The notes beneath the pieces are model-generated. The model ran no database searches. It was not told the DNA's origin and saw nothing but the letters and a program-made list of their open reading frames with translations. From NCBI RefSeq assembly GCF_009601685.2, contig NZ_CP045701.2, positions 2,046,001 through 2,110,000 of the forward strand: a DNA stretch of 64,000 nucleotides, written 5' to 3'. Origin of the DNA: Pseudomonas brassicacearum. GTDB lineage: Bacteria; Pseudomonadota; Gammaproteobacteria; Pseudomonadales; Pseudomonadaceae. This document shows positions 27,012 through 36,173 of this stretch, piece after piece. Both the position numbers and the translations under genes were made by a program. Within the stretch, counting starts at the first letter, position 1; every line of letters starts with the position of its first letter.

Positions 27012-29462
27012 TCAGACCGGCAGCGGGCGGGTATCGGGCGTGGCGTCGAAAACCGGCGTCTTGGGCTGACGCGTCAGCCTCAGCGCATTCAACACCACGG
27101 TCAACGAACTGATGGACATGCCGACCGCGGCCCACACCGGCGTAATCCAGCCGAGGGCGGCGAACGGCAACATGAGGCCATTGTACAGCCCTGCCCACAC
27201 CAGGTTCTCAATGATTACCCGGCGGGTGCGGCGGGCCAGGCTGAAGGCGTGGATCAGGGCGTCGAGGCGGTTGGACAGCAGTACCGCGTCGGCGCTGGTC
27301 TTGGCCAGGTCAGTGGCCGAACCCATGGCGACACTGATGTCCGCCGCCGCCAGCACTGGCACGTCGTTCACGCCATCGCCGAGCATCAGCACCTTGCGAC
27401 CCTGCTGGTGCAACTGCTGCAACACGGCCAGTTTGTCGTCCGGGCGCAGGCCGCCGCGGGCTTCATCGATGCCCAGCTCGGCGGCGACGCTGGCAACCAT
27501 CGGCGAACTGTCTCCCGATAGCAGCAATGTCCGCCAACCCCGTGCCTTGCAGGCCGCCAGCAGGGCCGGGGCATCGACGCGCAAGCGGTCATCGAGGACG
27601 AACCAGGCCAGTGGCCCGATCTCATTGCCCAGCAACAGCCATTGCCCCGGTTCGTCCGGCATTTTCGGTACGGCGGCGCCACTCAGTTCGCAGACAAAAC
27701 CGGGCTGGCCGATGCGCAGGCGCTGTTCGGCCACCAAGCCTTCCAGCCCCAACCCTGGGGTGCTTTGCACCTGTTCGGCGGCCAACGGCGCGCGGCCGAA
27801 GGCGCGGGCGATGGGGTGTTCGGAGCGGTTTTCCAGGGCAGCGGCCAAGCCCAGGCATTGATCGCTGTCGAGGGCCGCCAATGGCCGAATGGCACGCAAC
27901 GCCAGGCGGCCTTCGGTGAGGGTGCCGGTCTTGTCGAAAATCACCGTGTCGATCTGGTTCAGGCCTTCCAGCACATGGCCGCGTGTCAGCAGCAGGCCAA
28001 GCTTGTGCAGGGTGCCGGTGGCCGCGGTGAGGGCGGTCGGCGTGGCGAGGGACAACGCGCAAGGGCAGGTGGCGACCAGCATCGCCAGGACGATCCAGAA
28101 CGCGCGCGAAGCGTCCAGTTGCCACCACACCAGCCCGATGACGGCAGCGGCGAGCAAGGAGAACAGCAAGAACCATTGGGCGGCGCGGTCGGCGATTTCC
28201 GCCAGTCGCGGCTTCTCGGCCTGGGCCCGTTCCAGCAGCCGCACGATGGCCGACAACCGGGTGTCTTGCCCAAGGGCCAGCACCTGGACCGTCAAGGCTC
28301 CTTCGACGTTCAGCGTGCCGGCGGTGACCGCGTCGCCCACCTGGCGAGGTTGTGGCAGGTATTCGCCGGTCAGCAGCGATTCGTCGATGCTGGACTGGCC
28401 ATCGAGGATCCTGCCATCAGCCGGCAGGACCGCCCCGGGATGCACCAGCACCCGGTCACCGGTGCGCAATTCGCTGAGCAGGATGCGTTCACTCTGGCCG
28501 TTATCCTCCAGGCGCAGGCACGAGGCCGGTAACAGATTGACCAGATGGGCGGTGGCGGCCGCCGTGCGCTCCCGGGCCCGGCGTTCCAGGTAACGGCCGG
28601 CCAGCAGGAACAGGGCGAACATGCCCACGGCATCGAAGTACAACTCGCCGACACCGGTAATCGACGTCCAGATTCCGGCAACGTAAGCGCCGCCGATGGC
28701 CAGGGACACCGAAACGTCCATGGTCAGGTGGCGGGTGCGCAGGTCGCGCATGGCGCCCTTGAAGAATGGCGCGCAGCTATAGAACACGATGGGTGTGGTA
28801 AGGAACAGGGCAACCCAGCGCAGGATGGTGTGCATCTCCGGGCTCAGGTCGATGTTGAATTCCGGCCAGGTGGCCATGGTCGCCATCATCGCCTGGAACC
28901 ACAGCAGGCCGGCTACACCCAGTTGGCGCAGGGCCAGGCGGTTTTGTGCGGCGAGTTGTTCACAGGCCTGGTCGGCCTGGTACGGGTGCGCTACGTAGCC
29001 GATCTGGCGCAATTCGGCGAGCAGCGTGCTCAGCGGCAGTTGAGCGTCGGCCCAGCGTACATGCAGGCGATGATTGGACAGGTTCAACCGCGCCTCGGCC
29101 ACGGCCGGCAGGCTGCGCAATTGTTTTTCAATCAACCAGCCGCAGGCAGCACAACTGATGCCTTCCATCAACAGGGTGGTTTCGGCCAGTTCGCCTTCAT
29201 GGCGCACGAATGATTGCTGCACGTCAGGGCGATCGTACAGCGCCAGTTCATCGGTCAACTGGACGGGCAGGGTGTCAGGGTTGGCCGACGCTTCGCTGCG
29301 ATGCTGGTAATAACTTTCCAGGCCACCGGCGACAATGGCCTCGGCCACAGCCTGGCAGCCCGGGCAGCACAGCTCGCGGGTTTCACCGAGGACAACGGCG
29401 GTGAAGCGACTGCCCGGGGGGACGGGCAGGGCGCAATGGTAGCAGGGCTGTGGAGTGGTCAT
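27012..29462 (-). CDS. ccoI: Copper-exporting P-type ATPase CcoI (FixI/CopA2 type)
   Basis: Supplies copper for cbb3 oxidase assembly by moving Cu(I) across the inner membrane. It has 816 residues from MTTPQPCYHCALPV. An N-terminal Cys-rich region (CYHC ... LCCPGCQ) precedes a heavy-metal domain with GISCAACGWL. The membrane CPC motif is in LVATCPCALSLATP. The phosphorylation site is DKTGTLTEG and the hinge is MLGDGVNDVPVLAAAD. The frame extends upstream to 29513, but the start at 29462 fits the family. A GTAGGAGCTG-type repeat separates it from ccoH. Confidence 0.95.
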   Translation of the reverse strand: MTTPQPCYHCALPVPPGSRFTAVVLGETRELCCPGCQAVAEAIVAGGLESYYQHRSEASANPDTLPVQLTDELALYDRPDVQQSFVRHEGELAETTLLMEGISCAACGWLIEKQLRSLPAVAEARLNLSNHRLHVRWADAQLPLSTLLAELRQIGYVAHPYQADQACEQLAAQNRLALRQLGVAGLLWFQAMMATMATWPEFNIDLSPEMHTILRWVALFLTTPIVFYSCAPFFKGAMRDLRTRHLTMDVSVSLAIGGAYVAGIWTSITGVGELYFDAVGMFALFLLAGRYLERRARERTAAATAHLVNLLPASCLRLEDNGQSERILLSELRTGDRVLVHPGAVLPADGRILDGQSSIDESLLTGEYLPQPRQVGDAVTAGTLNVEGALTVQVLALGQDTRLSAIVRLLERAQAEKPRLAEIADRAAQWFLLFSLLAAAVIGLVWWQLDASRAFWIVLAMLVATCPCALSLATPTALTAATGTLHKLGLLLTRGHVLEGLNQIDTVIFDKTGTLTEGRLALRAIRPLAALDSDQCLGLAAALENRSEHPIARAFGRAPLAAEQVQSTPGLGLEGLVAEQRLRIGQPGFVCELSGAAVPKMPDEPGQWLLLGNEIGPLAWFVLDDRLRVDAPALLAACKARGWRTLLLSGDSSPMVASVAAELGIDEARGGLRPDDKLAVLQQLHQQGRKVLMLGDGVNDVPVLAAADISVAMGSATDLAKTSADAVLLSNRLDALIHAFSLARRTRRVIIENLVWAGLYNGLMLPFAALGWITPVWAAVGMSISSLTVVLNALRLTRQPKTPVFDATPDTRPLPV

Positions 29463-29516
29463 GGTTGTCGCATGAAGGCCTGGCATAGTGGGCTTGCAAG
29501 CAAGGAGATACACAAA

Positions 29517-29632
29517 CTGTAGGAGCTGCCGAAGGCTGCGATCTTTTGATCTTTTGATCTTTTGATCTTTCGCTTGGGACTCAAGCGGCTGGGCAAAGAT
29601 CGCAGCCTCGCTTCGCTCGGCAGTTCCTACAG
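29517..29632. repeat. GTAGGAGCTG-family inverted repeat, copy B, with octamer tandem
   Basis: Outer arms GTAGGAGCTGCCGAAGGCTG and AGCCTCGCTTCGCTCGGCAG pair imperfectly. The loop contains GATCTTTT repeated three times plus a 7-base partial copy (29540-29570). It is located between ccoH and ccoI. Confidence 0.88.
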
Positions 29633-29647
29633 GGGCTGTCGTCTAGC

Positions 29648-30187
29648 TTATTTTCCCAGGTCTTCAGCGCCTTGCAGCGGTTCATCGCCGAGCAGGATGT
29701 CCTGGTTGTGGTTGATCTGCTCTTCTTCGAACAGGCGCCAGGTCTTGTCGTTCTCCACCCCGAGCAATTCGACAAAGCGCCGGCCCTCGACTTTGTCCGT
29801 CAACTGGCCGACGTAGCGCCCCGGTTCGCTGTCGTTGCGGGTCAGGACGATCTTGCGGTCCTTCTCCGGCTGGGTCGGCGAGATGAGGTTCAGTTCCAGG
29901 GTCTGGGGACGGCTGTTGCCGTTCAGGCGCAGGTTCACTTCACCGGTGAGCTCGTCCAGTTGCACGTTGGCGCGCAGTTGCAGGGTCTGGGCCAGCAATT
30001 CACGCTCCAGCGAACGATTGATGCCCTTGCCGGCTTCGTAATAGTTGTCGTTGACCAGGTTGTCCGGGTTCTTCACTGCAATGGTTACCATCGTCAGGCT
30101 CAGTGTCACCGAACAAGTCAGGATCGCGATGATGATCCACGGCCAGAGGTGCTTGTACCAAGGGCTGGTGGCGGTTGCTGCAGGCAT
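29648..30187 (-). CDS. ccoH: cbb3 oxidase assembly protein CcoH (FixH)
   Basis: A 179-residue protein with one N-terminal membrane anchor (WPWIIIAILTCSVTLSLTMV) and a periplasmic beta-rich domain. The family motif NPDNLVNDNYYEAGKGIN follows the anchor. It associates with the oxidase during maturation. The start at 30187 has GAGAGA upstream; another ATG at 30202 would add five residues but overlap ccoG. The gap to ccoG is 11 bases. Confidence 0.93.
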   Translation of the reverse strand: MPAATATSPWYKHLWPWIIIAILTCSVTLSLTMVTIAVKNPDNLVNDNYYEAGKGINRSLERELLAQTLQLRANVQLDELTGEVNLRLNGNSRPQTLELNLISPTQPEKDRKIVLTRNDSEPGRYVGQLTDKVEGRRFVELLGVENDKTWRLFEEEQINHNQDILLGDEPLQGAEDLGK

Positions 30188-30198
30188 GTTCAGTTCTC

Positions 30199-31614
30199 TC
30201 AACGAGTTTGTGGGCCGATGAACCGGCTCTTGGCTTCGACATGTACGCTTTCGTCATCGGCGTCCTTGAGGATGAAGGTCACCTCGTTGGTGCTCGATGG
30301 CAGTTGTTCTGGTGCGCTGGACAGCTCGACTGGCTGGCTGTAGATCTCGCCGGCCGCGACTTTGATTTCCCGGCGGCCTTGCAGCTTGAGGTCGGGCAGG
30401 CCAGTGGCTTCCAGGACGTACGTATGGTCGCGTTGGTCTTTGTTCATGATCTTCAGGCTGTAGACGTTCTCGATCCGGCCTTCGGCGTTTTCGCGGTACA
30501 GCACGCGGTCCTTGCTGACGTCGAAACCCACCAGCGAGCGCATGAAGAACGCTGCTGCCAACAGGCTGATCATGGTCAGCAGTACCAAGGCATAACCGAT
30601 CAGGCGCGGGCGCAGTTTATGGGTTTTCTGCCCGGAAAGGTTGTGTTCGGTGGTGTAGCTGATCAGGCCGCGTGGATAATCCATTTTGTCCATGATGTTG
30701 TCGCAGGCGTCGATGCAGGCCGCGCAGCCGATGCACTCGATCTGCAGGCCGTCGCGGATGTCGATGCCGGTAGGGCAGACCTGGACGCACATGGTGCAAT
30801 CGATGCAGTCCCCGAGACCCAGGGCCTTGTAGTCAACACCCTTCTTGCGCGGGCCACGGCTTTCGCCACGACGCGGGTCGTAGGAAACGATCAAGGTGTC
30901 TTTGTCGAACATCACGCTCTGGAAGCGCGCGTAAGGACACATGTAGATGCACACTTGCTCACGCAGCCAGCCGGCATTGCCGTAGGTGGCGAGGGTGAAG
31001 AAACCCACCCAGAAATACGACCAGCCATCGGCCTGGCCGGTAAAGAACTCGAACACCAGTTCGCGGATTGGCGTGAAGTAACCGACGAACGTCATGCCGG
31101 TGACGAAGCCGATCAGCAGCCATAGGCTGTGCTTGGCGAACTTGCGCAGGAACTTGTGGGCGCTCATGGGCGCCTTGTCGAGCTTGATGCGCTGGTTGCG
31201 ATCGCCTTCGGTGACTTTTTCGCACCACATGAAGATCCAGGTCCACACGCTCTGCGGGCATGTGTAGCCGCACCATACGCGTCCGGCATAGACCGTGATG
31301 AAAAACAGGCCAAAGGCGGCAACGATCAACATCCCGGAGAGCAGGATGAAATCCTGGGGCCAGAAGGTGGCGCCGAAAATAAAGAATTTGCGTTCCGGCA
31401 AGTTCCACCAGACGGCCTGATGGCCACCCCAGTTCAGCCAGACCGTACCGAAATACAGCAGGAACAATAGTGCGCCGCCAACCATGCGCAGGTTGCGGAA
31501 CAGGCCAGTGAAGGCTCGGGTGTAGATTTTTTCCCGAGAGGCATACAGGTCGACGCTTTTGTTCGCGTCCTTGGCAGGCGGGGTGACGTCATGTACCGGA
31601 ATCTGGTTGCTCAT
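30199..31614 (-). CDS. ccoG: cbb3 oxidase accessory protein CcoG (FixG/RdxA)
   Basis: Membrane iron-sulfur protein, shown in other species to reduce copper for cbb3 assembly. It has 471 residues from MSNQIPVHDVTPPAKDAN. Several membrane spans flank two ferredoxin-type clusters, visible as CIDCTMCVQVCPTGIDI and CIGCAACIDACDNIM, plus CGYTCPQSVW. The C-terminal domain is Ig-like. Alternative starts at 31623 or further upstream exist, and no ribosome site settles the choice. It is the first gene of ccoGHIS, with an Anr-like site about 170 bases upstream. Confidence 0.94.
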   Translation of the reverse strand: MSNQIPVHDVTPPAKDANKSVDLYASREKIYTRAFTGLFRNLRMVGGALLFLLYFGTVWLNWGGHQAVWWNLPERKFFIFGATFWPQDFILLSGMLIVAAFGLFFITVYAGRVWCGYTCPQSVWTWIFMWCEKVTEGDRNQRIKLDKAPMSAHKFLRKFAKHSLWLLIGFVTGMTFVGYFTPIRELVFEFFTGQADGWSYFWVGFFTLATYGNAGWLREQVCIYMCPYARFQSVMFDKDTLIVSYDPRRGESRGPRKKGVDYKALGLGDCIDCTMCVQVCPTGIDIRDGLQIECIGCAACIDACDNIMDKMDYPRGLISYTTEHNLSGQKTHKLRPRLIGYALVLLTMISLLAAAFFMRSLVGFDVSKDRVLYRENAEGRIENVYSLKIMNKDQRDHTYVLEATGLPDLKLQGRREIKVAAGEIYSQPVELSSAPEQLPSSTNEVTFILKDADDESVHVEAKSRFIGPQTR

Positions 31615-31781
31615 CGAATGCATCCCACGGCAGTGGAAAAGTGCCGGGGCCAGTACGTGCCGACCACGGTCAGAAAGGGTGTTGCGGTGGCGCAATGATA
31701 CGCCTGTCGCTCTAGCCCAAGGGTGCGACCTTTGGTCGCGTTGGGGGTCTGCATAGAATGGTGTAGCGGATGTAACAAGTC

Positions 31782-31795
31782 ATGACTCAGATCAA
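31782..31795 (-). promoter_or_regulatory. Anr-like box upstream of ccoG
   Basis: The minus strand reads TTGATCTGAGTCAT, 8 of 10 matches to TTGAT-N4-ATCAA, with one perfect half-site. A start at -41 would fall near 31747, leaving a leader of about 130 bases. The -10 region there is weak, so this is a candidate only. Confidence 0.4.
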
Positions 31796-31859
31796 TTGAC
31801 TATAGCTATTTCATAACGGTAAGCGAAACGAAGGGCGCGTTCTGAAGACTGCCCTGTTT

Positions 31860-32102
31860 TTGTGGCGAGGGAACTTGCTCCCGCTCGGCTGCGCGTAGGA
31901 GCTGCCGAAGGCTGCGATCTTTTGATCTTGATCTTGATCTTGATCTTGATCTTGGTCTTGGTCTTGGTCTTGATCTTGATCTTTCGCTCTCGACTCAATT
32001 GTCAGTGGAAAGATCGCAGCCTCGTTGCACTCGACAGCTCCTACACAGCTCCTACACAGCTCCTACACCGCCGCCCAGCGGGAGTTGGCCTCCTCGCCAC
32101 AA
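31860..32102. repeat. Nested repeat: GTAGGAGCTG element inside a GTGGCGAGGGAGC element
   Basis: The outer arms TTGTGGCGAGGGAACTTGCT (from 31860) and CCTCGCCACAA (to 32102) belong to the same family as the large hairpin at 51.5 kb. Inside lies a full GTAGGAGCTG element (31895 to about 32068) ending in three tandem copies of CAGCTCCTACA. Its loop carries a hexamer tract. Confidence 0.85.
31924..31983. repeat. Hexamer microsatellite, ten GRTCTT units
   Basis: The units are GATCTT x5, GGTCTT x3 and GATCTT x2, exactly 60 bases, inside the loop of the GTAGGAGCTG repeat. The pattern suggests slippage expansion plus a point change that then spread through three units. Confidence 0.95.
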
Positions 32103-32134
32103 AAGGCCATTTTGTGATGACTGCCGAATATGCA

Positions 32135-32545
32135 TCAGCCAACCCACGGGTTGAGCACCGCCACGCCGCTGCTTTGAAAATCACTCACGTTGCGGGTCAC
32201 CACGGTCAATCCATGGACCAGGGCGGTAGCGGCGATCAACGCATCGCATTCATTGCTGCGGTCAGGCACATGCAGGCGAGCGCAACGCAGTGCGACGGCA
32301 CGGTCCACGGCCAGGATCCTGCCGGCAAAGGCTGGCATCACGTGACTATCCAGCCATGCCCGCAGGCGACTGCCTTGCGCCGGGTCCTTGCGTTCGAAGC
32401 GCAACACACCAGTTTCCAGTTCCAGTACGGTGATCGCCGAGAGATACAGGCTGGGAGCAGGAACGCTACGTGCCCAGGCTTGGACGTTTTTGTCTGCCTG
32501 GGGTTTGCGCAGTTCCGAGATGACATTGGTATCGAGTAAAAACAT
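32135..32545 (-). CDS. vapC: PIN-domain toxin, VapC/FitB type
   Basis: A 136-residue predicted Mg-dependent ribonuclease. PIN acidic residues are seen in MFLLDTNVISELRKP (D5), in AITVLELETG, and in ECDALIAATALVHGLTVVTRN followed by SDF. The ATG comes directly after the antitoxin TGA with no gap, the standard toxin-second arrangement. The pair sits between the ccoP1 terminator and the ccoG promoter, breaking the usual cco cluster. Confidence 0.9.
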   Translation of the reverse strand: MFLLDTNVISELRKPQADKNVQAWARSVPAPSLYLSAITVLELETGVLRFERKDPAQGSRLRAWLDSHVMPAFAGRILAVDRAVALRCARLHVPDRSNECDALIAATALVHGLTVVTRNVSDFQSSGVAVLNPWVG

Positions 32546-32800
32546 TCAGGACAGGTCCACCGAGCGGGGGGCGATGACGGCACGCTCGGTATCGAAGTCG
32601 ATGTCCGGCGCATCGGGCATGACCAGCAACTCGACAATGCTGGTGCCGATGCCGGTCAGTTTCTGGTACTCCTCAATGCTTAGCAGCACATGGGCCGGCT
32701 TGCCACGGTCGGTGATAATCACCGGCCCTTCACGGGTGGCTTTTTTGGCACCACTTGTGTCGTGGTTGAATTCGCGGCTGGAGATGGTGGTGATGGACAT
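32546..32800 (-). CDS. Phd/YefM-family antitoxin
   Basis: An 84-residue protein starting MSITTISSREFNHDTSGAKK, with the Phd/YefM DNA-binding fold (VIITDRGKPAHVLLSIEEYQ) in the N-terminal half and a toxin-neutralising tail (DAPDIDFDTERAVIAPRSVD). GAGGAC lies about 9 bases before the ATG at 32800; the longer upstream frame lacks support. It should neutralise the adjacent PIN toxin and repress its own promoter. No palindromic operator was clearly identified. Confidence 0.9.
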   Translation of the reverse strand: MSITTISSREFNHDTSGAKKATREGPVIITDRGKPAHVLLSIEEYQKLTGIGTSIVELLVMPDAPDIDFDTERAVIAPRSVDLS

Positions 32801-32897
32801 GGAAGTGTCCTCGTTTGAACTTGAATGTAGGCACGTTACTACCTGTGTGGGTGGCCGGCAAGCAAAACGGATTTCCCCAGGTTTTTCGGCCAGTAAC

Positions 32898-32932
32898 AAA
32901 AAGGCCCCGCCAATCTGATTGGCGGGGCCTTT
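32898..32932 (-). terminator. Terminator of the first cbb3 operon
   Basis: Arms AGGCCCCGCCAATC and GATTGGCGGGGCCT form a perfect hairpin 20 bases after the ccoP1 stop, followed on the minus strand by a TTTTTG tract. It ends ccoNOQP-1 before the toxin-antitoxin genes. Confidence 0.92.
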
Positions 32933-32951
32933 GGTGTATCAGCTACTTGTC

Positions 32952-33935
32952 TTACTGGGCGTCAGCGGCCGGAGCCTTTTCGCCATGAGACAGGCTGTAG
33001 ACATAGGCGGCCAGCAAGTGGACCTTGTCATTGCCTTGCAGGTCCGCTTGGGCAGGCATCTGGCCCTGGCGGCCGTAACGGATGGTCTGCTGCAGTTGAG
33101 CGAAGCTCGAACCATAGATGAAGCCGGCCGGATGCGTCAGGTCAGGTGCGCCCATGGCGGGCGTGCCCTTGCCGGCTGGGCCGTGGCAGGCCACGCAGTT
33201 GGCCGCGAACAGTTTCTGGCCGTTGGCCGGATCGGCCTTGGCGCCTTCCGGCAGTTTGCGGCCGTGCAGGCTGGTCACCAGGTAGGAAGCCACGTCAGCG
33301 ACGCCTTGCTCGCCGACCACGGCAGCCCATCCCGGCATCACGGCGTGACGACCGCCCATGATGGTGGTCTTGATGGTTTCCGGTTCACCGCCCCAGCGCC
33401 AGTCGGCGTCGGTCAGGTTGGGGAAGCCATAGGCACCCTTGGCGTCGGAACCGTGGCAAACCGAGCAGTTGGAGGCGAACAGGCGGCCACCCATCTTCAG
33501 GGCTTGCGGGTCCTTGGCGACTTCTTCGATCGGCATGGAGGCGAACTTGGCGAAGATCGGACCGAACTTGGCGTCCGAACGAGCCATTTCCTTTTCCCAC
33601 TCATGGACGCCGGTCCAGCCAGTCTGGCCGTTGGCGAAGGCGGTCTGCTTCTCGGTGTCCAGGTAGTTGTAGCCTGGCAGCAGGCCTTTCCAGTTGCCCA
33701 GGCCAGGGTAGAGCACCAGGTAACCGAGGGCGAACACAATGGTGCCCACGAACAGCATGAACCACCATTTTGGCAGTGGGTTGTCATATTCCTCGATGCC
33801 ATCGAACGAGTGACCAACGGTCTCGTCCGTTTGCTCGGCGCGCTGGCCCTTGCGGGTCGACAACAGCAGCCAGGTCAGGGCGAAGATTGTTCCCAGACTG
33901 AGGACTGTGACGTACAGACTCCAGAACGTAGTCAT
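32952..33935 (-). CDS. ccoP: cbb3 oxidase subunit III, dihaem cytochrome CcoP (copy 1)
   Basis: Membrane-anchored dihaem c subunit that passes electrons to CcoO. It has 327 residues with two N-terminal membrane spans ([20 protein letters not shown] and [17 protein letters not shown]) and two haem sites, CSVCH and CVACH. It overlaps the ccoQ stop by 4 bases. Compared with copy 2 it has a 14-residue insertion after LLPGY ([18 protein letters not shown] against ENGW). It is the last gene of the operon nearest ccoG, which by synteny is the cco1 operon. Confidence 0.97.
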   Translation of the reverse strand: MTTFWSLYVTVLSLGTIFALTWLLLSTRKGQRAEQTDETVGHSFDGIEEYDNPLPKWWFMLFVGTIVFALGYLVLYPGLGNWKGLLPGYNYLDTEKQTAFANGQTGWTGVHEWEKEMARSDAKFGPIFAKFASMPIEEVAKDPQALKMGGRLFASNCSVCHGSDAKGAYGFPNLTDADWRWGGEPETIKTTIMGGRHAVMPGWAAVVGEQGVADVASYLVTSLHGRKLPEGAKADPANGQKLFAANCVACHGPAGKGTPAMGAPDLTHPAGFIYGSSFAQLQQTIRYGRQGQMPAQADLQGNDKVHLLAAYVYSLSHGEKAPAADAQ

Positions 33936-34117
33936 TCTTTGTTACTCCTAGAAGCTTGCTCGACGTGCTTGATGGCTTCGGGATCATCCGCGAACGGCAG
34001 CAAGGTCGCGTCTTCAAACTCCGACTTGCGCTTGGGGCTGAACACCCACAAGGCCAGACCGATAAAGGCAACCATCACGACGACGGTGCCCAGGCCACGA
34101 ATCATCCCGATATCCAT
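33932..34117 (-). CDS. ccoQ: cbb3 oxidase small subunit CcoQ (copy 1)
   Basis: A 61-residue single-span protein ([20 protein letters not shown]) with the family tail [20 protein letters not shown]. It stabilises the oxidase. It lies 5 bases after ccoO and overlaps ccoP by 4. Confidence 0.95.
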   Translation of the reverse strand: MDIGMIRGLGTVVVMVAFIGLALWVFSPKRKSEFEDATLLPFADDPEAIKHVEQASRSNKE

Positions 34118-34122
34118 CTAAA

Positions 34123-34731
34123 TCACCGTTTGCTTTTGATGATGGTGCCCAGGCCTTGCAGATAGGCCACCAGCGCGTCCATTTCAGTCTTGCCCTTGAC
34201 GGCATCCTTGGCACCGGCGATGTCTTCGTCGGTGTAAGGCACGCCCAGGGTGCGCAGGACTTCCATTTTCTTGGCGGTGTCTTTGCCGTCGAGCTTGTTT
34301 TCTACGAGGAACGGGTAGGCCGGCATTTTCGACTCAGGCACCACGTTGCGCGGGTTGTACAAGTGCGCACGATGCCAGTCGTCGGAGTAGCGGCCGCCAA
34401 CACGGGCCAGGTCCGGACCGGTACGCTTGGAACCCCACAGGAACGGGTGGTCCCAGACGCTTTCACCGGCCACCGAATAGTGGCCGTAGCGCTCGGTCTC
34501 GGCGCGGAACGGACGGATCATCTGCGAGTGGCAGCCGACACAACCGTTGGCGATGTAGATGTCGCGACCTTCCAGTTCAAGGGCGGTACGTGGCTTCATG
34601 CCTTCGACCGGCTTGTTGGTCACGTCCTGGAAAAACAGCGGAACGATCTGGGTCAGGCCGCCGATGCTCACGGCGATGACCATGAAGAAGGCCAGCAGGC
34701 CGATATTCTTCTCTACGGCTTCGTGCTTCAT
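34123..34731 (-). CDS. ccoO: cbb3 oxidase subunit II, cytochrome CcoO (copy 1)
   Basis: A monohaem membrane cytochrome of 202 residues that relays electrons from CcoP to the CcoN active site. An N-terminal anchor ([20 protein letters not shown]) precedes the haem motif CVGCH. The conserved [20 protein letters not shown] follows. The ATG overlaps the ccoN stop by one base. It is nearly identical to copy 2 except around residues 150-180. Confidence 0.97.
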   Translation of the reverse strand: MKHEAVEKNIGLLAFFMVIAVSIGGLTQIVPLFFQDVTNKPVEGMKPRTALELEGRDIYIANGCVGCHSQMIRPFRAETERYGHYSVAGESVWDHPFLWGSKRTGPDLARVGGRYSDDWHRAHLYNPRNVVPESKMPAYPFLVENKLDGKDTAKKMEVLRTLGVPYTDEDIAGAKDAVKGKTEMDALVAYLQGLGTIIKSKR

Positions 34732-36173
34732 CAGTGAGCTCCAACTACGGCGATCTTGGCGGCGGCTTCAGCTTCAGCCGGGTCAGAGGCACGAACGGTG
34801 CGGTACACGTTGTAGGCCATCAACAGCATGCCGCTGGCGAAGAACGCGCCGCCCAGGGCTCGGACGATATAGCCCGGGTGGCTGGCTTGCAGGGCTTCGA
34901 CGAACGAGTAGGTCAGGGTGCCGTCGTCGTTGATTGCACGCCACATCAGGCCTTGGGTGATGCCGTTGACCCACATCGAGGCGATGTAGAGCACGGTGCC
35001 GATGGTCGCGAGCCAGAAGTGCGCGTTGATCAGGCCGGTGCTGTGCATCTGCGCACGACCGAACAGTTTCGGGATCATGTGGTAGATGGCGCCGATGGAA
35101 ATCATCGCAACCCAGCCGAGCGCACCAGCGTGTACGTGGCCGATGGTCCAGTCGGTGTAGTGGCTCAGGGAGTTGACGGTCTTGATGGCCATCATCGGGC
35201 CTTCGAAGGTCGACATGCCGTAGAACGCCAACGACACCACCAGGAACCGCAGGATCGGGTCGGTGCGCAGCTTATGCCAGGCGCCCGACAGGGTCATCAT
35301 GCCGTTGATCATGCCGCCCCAGCTTGGCGCCAGCAGGATGATCGACATCGCCATGCCCAGGGACTGCGCCCAGTCTGGCAGTGCGGTGTAGTGCAGGTGG
35401 TGGGGACCTGCCCAGATGTACAGGGTGATCAGCGCCCAGAAGTGCACGATGGACAGGCGATAGGAATAGATAGGACGCTCGGCCTGCTTCGGCACGAAGT
35501 AGTACATCATCCCCAGAAAGCCTGTGGTCAGGAAGAAGCCCACGGCGTTGTGGCCGTACCACCACTGGATCATCGCATCGGTCGCGCCCGAATAGGCCGA
35601 GTACGACTTGAAGAAGCTGACCGGCAGGGAGGCGTGGTTGACGATGTGCAGCATGGCCGTCACGAGGATGAAGGCACCGTAGAACCAGTTACCGACGTAG
35701 ATGTGCTTGGTCTTGCGCTTGACGATGGTGCCGAAGAACACCAGCGCATAGGTCACCCAGACGATGGCCAGCAGGATAGCCAGGGGCCATTCCAGCTCTG
35801 CGTATTCCTTGGTGGTGGTGTAACCCAGTGGCAAGGTTACGATCGCGCCGACGATCACGGCTTGCCAACCCCAGAAGGTGAAGGCCGCGAGGCTGTCGGA
35901 AATCAGTCGCGTTTGGCAGGTTCGCTGCACGACGTAGTAAGAAGTGGCAAACAATGCACAACCACCGAAGGCGAAGATCACCAGGTTGGTGTGCAGCGGG
36001 CGCAGGCGTCCAAATGTCGTCCATGGCAGATCGAAGTTCAACTCCGGCCAGACCAGTTGCGAGGCGATGAAGACACCGAGCCCCATGCCAAGGATCCCCC
36101 AGACCACCGTCATGATGGCGAACTGGCGGACTACCTTATAGTTATAAGCAGTCGGACTGATTGCTGTGCTCAT
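34731..36173 (-). CDS. ccoN: cbb3 oxidase catalytic subunit CcoN (copy 1)
   Basis: Haem-copper oxidase core of 480 residues with about 12 membrane spans; reduces O2 to water and pumps protons. Histidine ligand regions are visible, including [18 protein letters not shown] and [15 protein letters not shown], and the C-family tyrosine/histidine segment [20 protein letters not shown]. It starts operon 1. Its upstream region has only a 7-of-10 Anr-like site, which fits the constitutive behaviour reported for cco1 in P. aeruginosa. Confidence 0.97.
   Translation of the reverse strand: MSTAISPTAYNYKVVRQFAIMTVVWGILGMGLGVFIASQLVWPELNFDLPWTTFGRLRPLHTNLVIFAFGGCALFATSYYVVQRTCQTRLISDSLAAFTFWGWQAVIVGAIVTLPLGYTTTKEYAELEWPLAILLAIVWVTYALVFFGTIVKRKTKHIYVGNWFYGAFILVTAMLHIVNHASLPVSFFKSYSAYSGATDAMIQWWYGHNAVGFFLTTGFLGMMYYFVPKQAERPIYSYRLSIVHFWALITLYIWAGPHHLHYTALPDWAQSLGMAMSIILLAPSWGGMINGMMTLSGAWHKLRTDPILRFLVVSLAFYGMSTFEGPMMAIKTVNSLSHYTDWTIGHVHAGALGWVAMISIGAIYHMIPKLFGRAQMHSTGLINAHFWLATIGTVLYIASMWVNGITQGLMWRAINDDGTLTYSFVEALQASHPGYIVRALGGAFFASGMLLMAYNVYRTVRASDPAEAEAAAKIAVVGAH

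Larger units (their letters stand above)
31615..32134. other. ccoG-vapC intergenic region with promoter and nested repeats
   Basis: This 520-base stretch has no credible gene. It holds the ccoG leader and Anr-like site (to about 31800) and a composite repeat at 31860-32102. The open frame across the hexamer tract on the minus strand would encode only alternating Lys-Ile/Thr and is rejected. Confidence 0.7.

Noticed and set aside
31792..31998. Leftward frame encoding a Lys-Ile/Lys-Thr repeat protein
   Set aside because: It is simply the translation of the GRTCTT hexamer tract within an intergenic repeat, with no gene context.
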